NCBI GenBank assembly: GCA_020064725.1
Contig: JAGTWJ010000017.1
Coordinates: forward strand, 4,588,001-4,652,000
Reading direction: 5' to 3'
Length of the DNA: 64,000 bases
From: Drechslerella dactyloides
Taxonomy: Eukaryota > Ascomycota > Orbiliomycetes > Orbiliales > Orbiliaceae
Shown: in pieces, positions 23,768 through 34,402 of the stretch
Layout of the letters: every line of letters begins with the position of its first letter
Position numbering within the stretch: the first letter of the stretch is position 1
Translations under genes and position numbers: made by a program
Notes under the pieces: model-generated
Databases searched by the model: none
What the model was told of the DNA's origin: nothing
Seen by the model: the letters and a program-made list of their open reading frames with translations, nothing else

Positions 23768-25181
23768 TGTTACGCGGTTGTTTCGATGCGAGACGCTTTA
23801 ACGCGATAGCTATATATAGTATCTGACCGTACAACAACTACGCGTACAGTGATGTTACCCGTAAGATTAGCACAACCGATACCAACAATAGTCAACAATT
23901 AAAAGTATGCCCAGTCGGAGAAAGCAACTTACCGACTGTATAACGCGAGATGTTCCGTCGAAATATCGTGCGAACCCACAATGTTAGTCCGGTGAATCGA
24001 CTTCAGAGTGTCGGCTCAGCCGACGCGAGAAGCTTCACCCGTGGTGGTCTATATACCAACAGTGAGGGGTCGACCCTAACTATCAGCCGATCTGACATAT
24101 CGCAGTCCCAGCCACGTAATGAGCAGCCACCATAGCCAAGAGATCCAACATATAACTCAACCACTGGAGCTAGCTACTTGCAAGCTTGTGCATACATGCC
24201 CAATAGTTGCCCAAGATTTCCGTCCTGGAACAGCATGCACATGCCATCGACAAAGAACCTGAAATTCCTCGAACCCGGAGAGAATCCGGCCACATACTTG
24301 CTTATCGGCTCTTGGTACTGCAGTATAAAAGCGCATCGAAGGCTTGGAGGATGTGGCCTTGAGGATAAAGAAGTAGCTGCCTTGCTGCCGCTGCAGTCCG
24401 AGATGCTTCCCCGCTTTCCATTGAAATCTCGAATCGAGGGGCACGCCGGCTAGCTGGGGAACACCTTAGCGCATCGGGTATTAACCGGCAGCAAAGCGGC
24501 CAATCCGATCCAACGTCGGCTGTGTCCATCCCACCGGCTTCAAAATACAACAGTCTACAACGCAGAACTATGCCTCCCGTATATATCGGAGCAGAGGATC
24601 TTAAAACCCCTATGCCGTCTCTTGTAGGCTGGCGCTATTTATGCCAGTGTGTACATATTTCTTTATGAAGTTATCCCGAAAGATGTGGGCCATATTCTCC
24701 CGATATCATGAACCCAGTCCCATAAACCAAATTCATCTTCTCCAGCACTGGCAGACTCGCACACCAGGGCAAGCTTTAGAACCCCTACGAAACTCTGACC
24801 TCGGGATTCCGCCAACATTTTCGAGCGCACTACATCCAGCTTTGTAGGCCGTGTTCTTTCAATCGAGTATAAGTAAATAGTCTCCAAGCCTGCGAAAAGC
24901 AGCTATGTTGTGATGTTACTCGAAGTGGGCCCTATCCGTAGATAGGCCCCCGACTTCCACTTACTGACGCGAACGACACCCCAGCTGGAGCTGGATCAAT
25001 CTTGTGAGGGCACAGTAAGTGGACAATGGACTTAATTTTAAGCTACACTCTGAGCATATATATACAAGAATTAAACCTCAAAATGACCATCCCGATTAGT
25101 TGTGTCAATCCGTCCAAGCCAAGTCCCACTGTGCCATCGCAGCATCGCGCGCCAAGATCATCTCATCCGATAGCTACCAAG
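23768..25181. other. Intergenic, no supported gene
   Basis: Upstream region of the methyltransferase and 3' region of the first phospholipase. One 95-codon minus-strand frame (24444-24157) lacks an ATG and a known domain, so it is not called. Confidence 0.5.
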
Positions 25182-25748
25182 CTACTCCGCGTCGAACTGT
25201 ATCTTCTCGCCTTGAATCCCACCAAAGTAAATGGCAACGCCAAGGTAGTAGGTGTTGGCGGTCTTTTCGCATTCCTCCAGCGTCGCGCCAGCAGGCTGAA
25301 CGGTGCTAGGATTGGCAAACTGCGCTCTGCACCCATTCACCAGATCTTCCTTGAACTTATTGTCGATCGGCTTCTTGTTCGTCTTGGTGAATCGCTTCTG
25401 CCTCTTGTAGTTTTCGTAGGCAAAGTCGTGGCGGAAGCAGGCGTTCAGGAAGTTGTACCGGTTGTAAGGGCGGTCCTTGTTAATTAAGCCGAGCCATTCG
25501 ACAAACTCTCTGGGTACTGAACAGCCATCGCTCTCGTAGGAGAGCGGCGGGGACTTGTAGTTCTGGCTGCGGAGGGCGAGGAACTGGTCCAAAGTAGAGT
25601 CGAAGAGCAAGGCGTCAGTGACGCAGATCTGGTCATCCTGTCCGCACGCTCCGACAGGAGTCGAAGCTGCAGCGGGGGTCGTAGGCAGTGCCTGCGAGAG
25701 CGCAACAAGGGCTGCGGATGCAACCAGGTAGATATTTTGGATGAACAT
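25182..25748 (-). CDS. Secreted phospholipase A2, fungal/bacterial (group XIV-like) type, copy 1
   Basis: Expected to release fatty acid from the sn-2 position of phospholipids outside the cell, calcium-dependently. 188 aa from the ATG at 25748. Signal peptide at residues 1-~20 (MFIQNIYLVASAALVALSQA). The family's active-site helix is present as NACFRHDFAYENY, with His107-Asp108 as catalytic pair, and the supporting Asp lies in the IDNKFKEDL helix (Asp129/Asp135). The sequence SDGCSVP (residues 73-79) precedes it as in relatives. Six cysteines after the signal could form disulfides. Single exon. It is the first of three paralogues spaced 2 kb apart on the same strand; the shared layout but low identity points to old tandem duplication. 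Confidence 0.93.
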   Translation of the reverse strand: MFIQNIYLVASAALVALSQALPTTPAAASTPVGACGQDDQICVTDALLFDSTLDQFLALRSQNYKSPPLSYESDGCSVPREFVEWLGLINKDRPYNRYNFLNACFRHDFAYENYKRQKRFTKTNKKPIDNKFKEDLVNGCRAQFANPSTVQPAGATLEECEKTANTYYLGVAIYFGGIQGEKIQFDAE

Positions 25749-27763
25749 TGTGGCGATATAATTTCTTAGAGTAGGTAATAAGCGGGAGTACAGGTGTTCA
25801 GATGGGCTTGACTCGCTAGTGACGGAACAATATAATTTTCGTCCAGACCGCTTGCAGGGACACCAGGAGGTAGCTAAGGGATAGCAGACCCTTAAATACT
25901 ACAGCGTCGCACGGGTCCAGCAATTCCGATCTCCATATTGTCTCGTGAATTCAAACGAAATTACGCCGACAAGGCCCAGCTTTCTTCGGTCTGCCTTCTT
26001 GAGCAGGTGTCATCTGGGCCGTTCCTCTATTCGACCTTTCAGTTTTGTTCTAGCTTCCTACCAAAGATCGGTACCTGGTAATATTTCAGGATCTCGACCC
26101 GCACGCTCCGAAGTTAATAATAAGACTAGCTCTACGGACCTGCTTGTATGTTCAACCTTATATCGTCAGTTGCAGCTGTCAAGTCTGCCGCCTGTGCCGA
26201 GAAAACTTGGTGCGTGTTGTTCTAGAGTGCAGAAGGAATGGATCGCGGGTTTCGATACTAGACGGGAAGGACGTGATGTTGAATACGCAATGCACGCGTA
26301 CAGTCCTGACAGTCCTAATGTGGCCAGTGCAGCCGACAGCCGATACAAATGAAAATTCCCACAACGGATGCTGCTGAGTTTAAACGTCACGCGCGCGCTC
26401 ATTAAAGCCATCACCCTGGAGCCAACCAAATCTACACCGTAAAATGGCGATCCTCCAGCAATGTCGTACAAGCGTATGGGTATTCTGAGTATCAGGCCTC
26501 CAACGTCTATAATATCGCTACTATTGCACTATACACATTTTCTGATCTTCCAAGTATAAATGCTGATTAATAGTTGCCAATTCAGGACAAAGCTTTTAGC
26601 TATAAGTTTGGCCTACGGCAGCCCAAGAAATTTCTACTTGCCAAGTTGATATGCGGGGCTCCCATCGGTAGTCTAATACGGAAACCTCCCACAACACGAT
26701 ATAGCTCCCGAATCCAACGGCGTAGGTGCATGTTAATGTTGGCTCACGCAACGGCCTTCACGAACCTGACATTAAGGTGTTCAATGATATCTTTGCGATT
26801 TCTCGGAATATAAACCAGACGCCGACCTTTAGCCTGCGTAACTTAACCCCGGAGCAAAAAAAAGTCCATCAACGTACCTGACTAAGTTGAATTTTCCTTC
26901 TACTCACCACAACCGTCCACGATGTCCGTAATTCAACGCTCCAGCTGCAACGTTGCATATGCAGCTGTAAGGCTACACCAAGGTTACACTAGTCTCAGCT
27001 GCTGGTGCCTTTATGAGGCAGCGAACTCCGCAGCTGTACGGCCTAGCGGCGCCTGTCCCTGCTCAGTCGGAAGTAGTTTTCCTAACCAGTCATTTAACAG
27101 CTAAACAAGACTTGCATGCAAACCGTTTACATACATACATAGATACTGGAGCCTATTTAGCCAACAATTAATACTTTTTAAATCTAGTTTACGCTAATGA
27201 AAGATATCGACTGTACCGTGGATCCACTAACATGGAATTTGTCAGAATTGCTTTCTATATCATTGCATAAATTTAAGATAAGGCGCTAAGCGCGAACAGG
27301 GAACTCGACACTTACATGACTAGGGGGTCTACCAAGGAGATACTACCTAGGTACTGCTTAAGTTCTAACCCATTGTCCATTCCATAATTTCTCTAAAGCC
27401 CAGATGTACACATAGCTAGGCATACACCCTATACCACCACAACCATATCTCGTTCACAAAAACTCCATGTACATGTAGAAGTCTTGAAGCCAACGGAGGC
27501 GAGTACAATTCTCAATTTTTGATAGTGTGTGCAATGTACACGAACTTTCACCAGCTAGGTCAGTAGTGTAGTGGATATACCTGAGATTTGACTGGTATTG
27601 TAAGCCGTGAGAATATTTTCCAGAAGTAAATATGACAAAACAGTCCGAGCGCTCTGCTTGTACACATTGACTCACACGAATCTGATACCAGAATCTATAC
27701 AGCATTCTGGGCTCATCTGTCCGTAGTATTGCGTTCGAGGTGAGCCGAGATTGAGCCAATAGT
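25749..27763. other. Intergenic, AT-rich in parts
   Basis: Holds the promoter of phospholipase copy 1 and the 3' region of copy 2. No frame with recognisable content was found. Confidence 0.55.
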
Positions 27764-28384
27764 TTACATTTTGCGACCTGGCTGTACGGCGCAAGCCTTT
27801 ACCAAAAGTTGACAGTTCTGCACACCCAAAAAATAAAGATTTGCAACCTCTAGGCAATCAGCAAGCTGCGCCTTCTTAGCTAGCGAACTTTTGCTGTCGA
27901 CCGGGAACTGAGCACGGCATTGTGTCTGCAAGTCCGCCTTGAAATTGTTATCAATCTTCGCCTTGTTGCTTGCGGTGAATCTTTGTTGTAGTTTGTAGTT
28001 TCTGTAACCAAAGTCGTGCCGACGACAGGCGTTCATGAATTTGTAGCCCTTGGGTTTATCTTTATCCCCCCACCCTGCGGCAGTAGCCCACGATTGTCGG
28101 AGCGAGCAGCCGTCGGTACCCCATTTCAAAGGTGGTGAGTACAGCTTTTTCTTCTGATCTGCGATGAACTCTGCCATCGGTGTCGAGAATAGCAGTTGGT
28201 CGGTAAGGCATTCGCGATATTCGGGATCCTTAGCCGAGCAGGTAGGCGGCATGGGTGTTTTCTGACGCTTCGATAACGACCCCAAGTCAGGTAAAGGCTC
28301 GAAGGAGTCGTCGGCCGTCGGCAGCGAATAAGAGACTGCTACCGGCACCGCGAATACAACGAGAAATAGACTTTTAGAGATCAT
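27764..28384 (-). CDS. Secreted phospholipase A2, fungal/bacterial (group XIV-like) type, copy 2
   Basis: 206 aa from the ATG at 28384. Signal peptide about residues 1-20 (MISKSLFLVVFAVPVAVSYS), then an acidic pro-segment ending in a Lys-Arg Kex2-type site at residues 39-40 (LSKRQK). Catalytic motif NACRRHDFGYRNYK with His123-Asp124; supporting Asp residues in KIDNNFKADL (Asp145, Asp151). TDGCSLR stands where copy 1 has SDGCSVP. Eight cysteines follow the pro-segment, two more than copy 1, near the C-terminus (NCQLLVKAC). Single exon. The intact active-site residues suggest a working enzyme; the pro-segment suggests proteolytic activation, which copy 1 does not obviously share. Confidence 0.93.
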   Translation of the reverse strand: MISKSLFLVVFAVPVAVSYSLPTADDSFEPLPDLGSLSKRQKTPMPPTCSAKDPEYRECLTDQLLFSTPMAEFIADQKKKLYSPPLKWGTDGCSLRQSWATAAGWGDKDKPKGYKFMNACRRHDFGYRNYKLQQRFTASNKAKIDNNFKADLQTQCRAQFPVDSKSSLAKKAQLADCLEVANLYFLGVQNCQLLVKACAVQPGRKM

Positions 28385-29511
28385 CGCGTCAAAATTATAG
28401 GTATGCGCAGTAGATATTCAATTGAGAGGCTGCTTAGATCAATTGATAGATATGCTGTTGCTCCGTTACCAGTTGAGGGTCGATGGGAAATAACCTTCTG
28501 TATAAAGCGCCGATCAGCCAACCTCTTTATATAGTGGAAGTCTGCATACCAGAGCACCATCGCTAGGCCTGCGATATAGCTCCAGTCTTAATTACTGTGC
28601 TATGTGCTGCAGAGAAAGCTATATGTTCCGTCCCCCTCTAATTCATCGTTATACTCTTGGATTCCACGATACTGCAGAGCTCTCGCCAGTTGCCACTGAC
28701 TCTCCGACATGCATAACAACCCCAAACTAAGCCGTAGCCGTACAATATGCGGTGCCGTATTGCATTCTTGTGGTAATATAATACAACGATAACAAATATT
28801 CCGTGTTGTTTGACACTAGCGCGCTTCGAGGTAAGGCCAGTTCACACGCAGTATTATAATATGCAATACTTCGACCTTAAATCAGCCAACGGTGCCGATA
28901 GACGACCTCAACCGTGTTAGGCTCAGGACACACCCGTGAGCACGCGCATGTCGGCCGTTTTTCTGAGCTTGGCCCGTGCTTAGCTTCTCCGAATCGACCG
29001 ATCGAGTCATGGAATCGGAGCTTTAAGTCCGTCCCCTTACAACAATGCTCAAGCCAACTAACCATAAGCGGCGTATATAATAAAGATGTCTGATATAGCC
29101 CCATCCATATATATAGCTTAGAGTATCCCTTGGGGCTACCGTGCCTTGGCTCGCAGGCTATAATATCATCAATATCGACTAATTAAATATTAAAGATACA
29201 AATATGTGTGATCAATATGCTTAGAGAGCTTTGTCGGATAGTATACAACTATATTGGTTTGTAAGGGATCCATGTCTCCCTCGTACACCTTGTGGATTAA
29301 GGCGTCGGCGGACTCCCAAAAAGCACCGTAGTACTACGTCATAGTGTATCTCATTCTGAGCGCGACTGGTCACCACGAATGGACACCGAGACTTGTATAA
29401 GCCGGCCTCAGCTCATTATGTATTAATCATAAATTAAGATATATTAAAGATAGAAGTGGATATTATATACAAGAAACTCTCAAAAATATACCAACAGTTG
29501 GCGCCCAAACA
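28385..29511. other. Intergenic, AT-rich
   Basis: Promoter of phospholipase copy 2, with TATATA near 28530, and the AT-rich 3' region of copy 3. No gene supported. Confidence 0.55.
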
Positions 29512-30129
29512 CTAGAGTCCACCATATATAGAATTGAGCGTAGCCTTATCGCAATTATCAGCCCCACAGGCCCGAACACCTTTAAAATAAACAAGCGCCA
29601 TTCCCTGACACTGAATGCCTTTTAGGTTGAGGAGCCCTGGATATTTGCTCCGACACGCGTTGCCCATGTCTCGATGGAACACCTCGTCCAACGTCTCCCG
29701 GTTCGGGTCTTTGACGAAATTCGGGGTAAACATGCCCTGCTTTTTCAAGTTGCGATATCCAAAGTCGTGTCGTAAACATGACTCCTTGAAAGGGAATCCA
29801 AACGGCTCGTTCTTATTTCCACCGAGAAGAGGGATAAATTCCTCAGGAACGGAGCAGCCGTCAGATTTCCAGATCAGATCCGGCTTCAAGTATTTTTCCT
29901 TGCGCTTCTGGATGAAGTCCTCCATGGGTGATTGAAAAATCAGACCCGTGATCGCGCACTGAATTTCGTCGTTGCATGGTATTGGTACGATGGCGCGTAC
30001 TGACAGTTCAGACGGCGCGCGGATGGCGAGGTTGGAAGCCGGCTGGAGAGCGGACGATGGTGCCGGTGCTGCCTGTGACAGCACCGCTAGGGCAGTGAAT
30101 GTGCAGAAGAGGAGGTTCTTGGAAAACAT
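29512..30129 (-). CDS. Secreted phospholipase A2, fungal/bacterial (group XIV-like) type, copy 3
   Basis: 205 aa from the ATG at 30129 (MFSKNLLFCTFTALAVLSQA); the frame runs six codons further upstream but without an ATG, and this start gives a clean signal peptide of ~20 residues. A pro-region rich in Ala/Ser follows. Active site SCLRHDFGYRNLKK with His121-Asp122; the supporting helix reads LDEVFHRDM (Asp148, Asp154). SDGCSVP is identical to copy 1, while RHDFGYRN is identical to copy 2, so the three are of roughly equal divergence. Eight cysteines lie after the signal. Single exon. Likely secreted and active; the natural lipid substrate is not known from sequence. Confidence 0.93.
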   Translation of the reverse strand: MFSKNLLFCTFTALAVLSQAAPAPSSALQPASNLAIRAPSELSVRAIVPIPCNDEIQCAITGLIFQSPMEDFIQKRKEKYLKPDLIWKSDGCSVPEEFIPLLGGNKNEPFGFPFKESCLRHDFGYRNLKKQGMFTPNFVKDPNRETLDEVFHRDMGNACRSKYPGLLNLKGIQCQGMALVYFKGVRACGADNCDKATLNSIYGGL

Positions 30130-31594
30130 CGCGAATTGATGATACAACGGCGTAATTCAAAGAGATATGTCGGAAATTCTGAGTACTCGACTGCTTGTGA
30201 GGAAGGAGGCAATGTAACTTGGGTTGTTGATGCTGCACGTCAAGAGGAATGCAGCTGTTCGCTGGGTGAGGGCAACCTCTTATATAGCTAAGAAAGTAAT
30301 GAGCTGTTGAAGATCCAAGCTGCGGATGGCAGCCAGAACACAGCGAGGGAACCCAGCAGGGTGAATTATCATAGCATTGATATTATATTATCAGGATAAC
30401 ATTAAACGCTTGAACTTCAGAACTCAATGAATGGGTCGCTGATGGTTGAAAATCCAACTTCTCATAAGCCAAACCCACAAAGTTCCAGGGACGGCCTGGT
30501 TTACGAGACCAGAATTAACGGAGATCAGACTGAAGTTGACCACCAGCCGCGCATTCCGGCGAGGTTTCACGCCTGCCCTTGCTTGTCCACTGCATTCCAG
30601 GAATCGGTTTGACATGGGCAAGGCATGGCCCCACAGTTAATCGAAATTTGGGGACCCGCAAAACAAGGTTTGACAATTGGCGAGGAGAAGGGGAGAAACG
30701 GTAAAGCCACAAAGCGTAGGAAATGCTGTGGATTCCGTATTACACAGAAGAAACAATTTCCTCTTGTGAAATTCGAATGCTGATGTCACGACAAGATGTT
30801 GGATTCGAGAGGCTTAGCCATCTGTGGGGGAACGTTTCACGGGCGGTGCCACAATGTCACGCTCGCTGTGTTGTCGTTTGACACCTCGAACCAAAACGCC
30901 CTCGACTTTTCGCGCAAGGCAGCTGGCAGCTGGCCGAGTAATTGATCAAATACAGGTATTCACAGCCGCTGATTATATTGAGATGATCGAAGTCTCGTCT
31001 GTCGATTTCTACTCAAAGTTTGAGACCACTCTCCTAGACAGTAATTTAGCGCCTGTGGTCCGGTAGAGTAATATGATAATATGACCCGTGTCGCTGCAAT
31101 CTTGCGTTCTGGTCAGATCCGATATCCACCTCCTGCAAATCTGTTTCATCTTGCAGAGCTGGCTGGGTCGACTCGGCCGGCAGCGGCAGGTCGCGACGGC
31201 ATGCTGAACGATATGCATTATCATGAAAAGATCTTGCAATACCGAACTGCCACTCACAATCACCAAACCCACATGGCATTGCAATAGACCCACTTGCCGG
31301 CAAATTCCAAAATTTGACGTGACCTTCAATTCATGGATGTGATAACGAACAGCGCGATCGTCCAGTGCTCGAGCCGCGCTCTCATTTCGTTGCCCAAAAT
31401 CGGGGTAAGTGCCGGCCGGGAGGCCCCTTGCTGCTAAAGAGGCGAGCAGACCCAACTTGGTGGTGTGGGGCGCGCTGATTGGCTTTGTCGGCCAGATAGA
31501 TCGCGACAGAAAAACAGGCTGTCGGTGCCTTGTGTCACTTTCCCGAGTCGGAGCTGGATCGAATGCTAAGCTTTGGTCTTTGGATGGCGGTGTA
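30130..31594. other. Gene-poor flank of the transposon
   Basis: Promoter of phospholipase copy 3, then DNA without a recognisable gene. A minus-strand frame at 31608-31009 runs up to the transposon insertion site; see the separate finding. Confidence 0.5.
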
Positions 31595-31626
31595 CGAAGG
31601 CTTGTCAAATAAGTAACGCTACATTA
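31595..31626 (+). repeat. Left terminal inverted repeat
   Basis: Begins CGAAGGCTTGTCAAATAAGT and is an exact reverse complement of 33208-33239. Confidence 0.95.
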
Positions 31627-31856
31627 TTTTTTGCTTATTTACATGCTTCACCGGGGCCAAGCTGCCCTTTGCCCCAGGGTACTGGGCAATTGGAGTGCAT
31701 AGCTGCTATAAGGTCTGGCCTGTTAACAATATCATCTATAATATTTTCTTTATATTCATTGTCCTTATATAGCTTGATAACTAGCTGAATGTAATGTATA
31801 ATACATGCTATCCATAGCCTAATACATGTAATTGGCAGCTGGCACTATTTAGTGAG

Positions 31857-33020
31857 CTATGTCTTCTCCATATTCTTCCTTTTGGTTAGTACTCCATACC
31901 TGGATATCCTACACTTTAGGTAGTACCAGGCTGGCTCTATCATATTAAGATCAGGAGAGTTACCAAACCATAGTAGCCTACTAACAGCATACAGATTGTA
32001 GACAGCCTTTTGGGCATAGTAGTTGTGGCAAGGCGCCTTGTCCTTCTGGACAATATAGTCCCTCCTATACTTAGCTTTACAGTTCTTTACAAAAGAGATT
32101 AGCTTTAAAATCATAACTTTTGTCTAATACCTATACCAATCAATGCCTTTGCCAGTACCATGCTCCAGAACTCCATATGCCTTGTCAAAAGTCCATTATG
32201 GCTTCTTACCAGGCTTATTCCTGAGCCCTGTACATCTTATAGCAGTAAGTAACTTTTATTTTTTCCTGGCCTTTGGTTCTACTGCTAAATTCATAGCAGC
32301 TATTACCTTCTTAACTACCTTCTTCTACTCTTTGGTCTTTGGCTCCCATATATGGCATAGGCCTATAGCATCCCAGGTGTAGCAGCCCCAGAACATAAAC
32401 TCATTAGCCTTATACCAACACACAGAGACTATATCAGAGTGGTAGCGCTCATAAGGTTGCCTTCATAGCTTATAACTACCACACCTCTACCCAAGCACTA
32501 CACTTATTTTATTATTTCAGATGACCTGCTTCTAGTCCTCTAATATCCAGCCTTTATACCTGAGAACAAAATCCAGCCTAGCCTAGCATATAGCAGATGT
32601 AAGACCAGGCTTGCATATAGGCTTCAGCTTCTTGAACTTATTATGTCTAAGTATTGTACTAACTGTTTGGTAACTTAGCTTAACAGTGTCTGCAAGAGAG
32701 CATATATTCACACTGCACCCTAACCTGTCCTTTGTGACAATGCTGACAACCTCCTGTTCTTTAGCCTGGATAACCTTCTTTAGCCTACCAGCCCTCTGCT
32801 CATCAACAACATACTCCATAGTCAGGGACATATAATCCTGGGGATTATAACCACAGTCTTTGGCCTTACGCAGCAACCTAGCAACTACACTCCTAGAGAT
32901 CCCAAATCTTACAACTACATCAGCCTGCTTACCACCAGCACCTAGCAAGGTAAATATCTGGATACATTGACATAATGTTGAATAGTAATTGCTGGTAGTA
33001 TCTTCAGCCTAAGAAGGCAT
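31857..33020 (-). pseudogene. Transposase (Tc1/mariner, DDE) with about ten nonsense codons
   Basis: One uninterrupted reading frame from an ATG at 33020 to the stop at 31857 (388 codons) needs no frameshift but contains about ten stops. The N-terminal part has a Tc3-like helix-turn-helix (QADVVVRFGISRSVVARLLR). The C-terminal part has the second and third catalytic blocks (QKDKAPCHNYYAQ and NSPDLNMIEPAW). In the middle the family block Ile-Trp-Ser-Asp-Glu appears as ATC TGA AAT AAT AAA: four codons in a row each differ from the expected one by G-to-A, removing the first catalytic Asp. Other Trp codons read TAG or TGA and at least one Gln codon reads TAG. All are transitions of the RIP type. 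The element cannot make transposase. Confidence 0.9.
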
Positions 33021-33207
33021 ATTATATATATATATATAAGATAATAGTAGCTATAAATGTTAATAAAGGAAAAAAAGGGTAAGTCTGCTAGTATCTACTA
33101 GCAATTGAAGAAGCTGACATTACTATTAGTATTATAATTGCTTTTGTGCATACACCAGGCATAGCCCCGGGCCCCACACACGAAATAATGAGCAGTTTCA
33201 CCAAAAT

Positions 33208-33239
33208 TAATGTAGCGTTACTTATTTGACAAGCCTTCG
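33208..33239 (-). repeat. Right terminal inverted repeat
   Basis: Exact reverse complement of the left repeat at 31595-31626, followed by the TA duplication. Confidence 0.95.
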
Positions 33240-34402
33240 TAGATGCAGGGTCGATTAGACCTGCGACGTCTCTATCATTCCTTTGGCCTTCCCGGTTCGT
33301 CCATATTCCGTTTCGCTTACAGCCATGATATTTCACGGCCAAATACATTACCTATATGAGAAAGGTGAATTCTGGTGTGATGTTGAAGGTAGTTGAGTTT
33401 GTGCACAAGCTGCTTACAGCTTCGAATTCACATTCGTCCCTGAAATACTCGTATGCAAGGCACCGTACTAGTCCGAATGTCACTCACTCGGCCACCCCGG
33501 TACAGCTGCGCCGATCTCTGCATGCAATGCTCGACCCGACGTCACCGCGAGAACTCCAATAATATAGTTGAGTTGGTAGTGTGCGATTGTGCGGCCTCCG
33601 ACTGGGTAGTTAGAGCGTTTTGATATCCCGTACCGATGCCGATAGTACCAAACATCAAACTAACTCTCCGCTAAACTAAAGTCCGGGTGGATCTGCGACC
33701 AAATGCTTGCGTCGGCATGGATGGGTTGTGAAGGATCAGCTTTGGCCGTCGTTCGGTGCCTGGAGAAATTACACTCCCCTGCTTACCTTCGCCACTCACA
33801 AACGGGCGACGAAGTTGACAGAGCCCCTGACATGACCGGAATGCAAGTTTGCAAATTCATGGAAGGGGAGTTATATTCTACGATATGGGCCGTCCAAGCA
33901 GATAACCATTTTTTAGCTATATTTCCAAATATTGCCTATTCATGGAAAACAATAATATTGGAAGCAGGCTACATCTATCAAAGCTTATAATGATATAATG
34001 ATATAACCCGTTACGATACTGTGCCGTGGTAGTGTGATTACAATATTTTAGCTATTGAAAGATTATTCACGTTGCCGATTCAACAGGGTATATTGGTAGA
34101 GGGGCCCAGGTTTCGAGTGTGACGCGGCTCAATTGATGCAGCCAGGCTGGTGTGGTCACAAAACGGCACTGGTGACGGTTTAGCGCTCGCAAATATAATA
34201 ACTCGATGCTGATTTGTCTTCGTTAGTATATCAGAGTGATGGGCAGCAATCGATATTGATACACAACTGGATGATCTCACTGGCACATTGCAAGTGGACG
34301 CGCAAATAGTGTGGCTGTAGCCTGAACGCGACGTGACATTCCTCGACATCCAACAGCGGTCAACAATTCATTCCCAGCGGCAAACAAGCCATCACAATAA
34401 CG
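33240..34402. other. Intergenic, no supported gene
   Basis: Right flank of the transposon and 3' region of the questin-oxidase-like gene. No coding frame is recognisable apart from the short frame at 33348 discussed in the findings. Confidence 0.5.

Larger units (their letters stand above)
31595..33239 (-). mobile_element. Tc1/mariner-superfamily DNA transposon, inactivated
   Basis: A 1.65-kb element bounded by perfect 32-bp inverted repeats and by TA on each side (31593-31594 and 33240-33241), the target-site duplication of this superfamily. It carries one long minus-strand transposase frame full of stops. The interior is AT-rich compared with its flanks. The termini are perfect while the coding part is damaged, which fits a fairly recent insertion followed by rapid RIP-type mutation rather than slow decay. 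Confidence 0.92.

Noticed and set aside
30563..30621. A minus-strand ATG CCT TGC start (MPCPCQTD) outside the array
   Set aside because: The frame stops after about 20 codons and lacks any other family feature; treated as chance.
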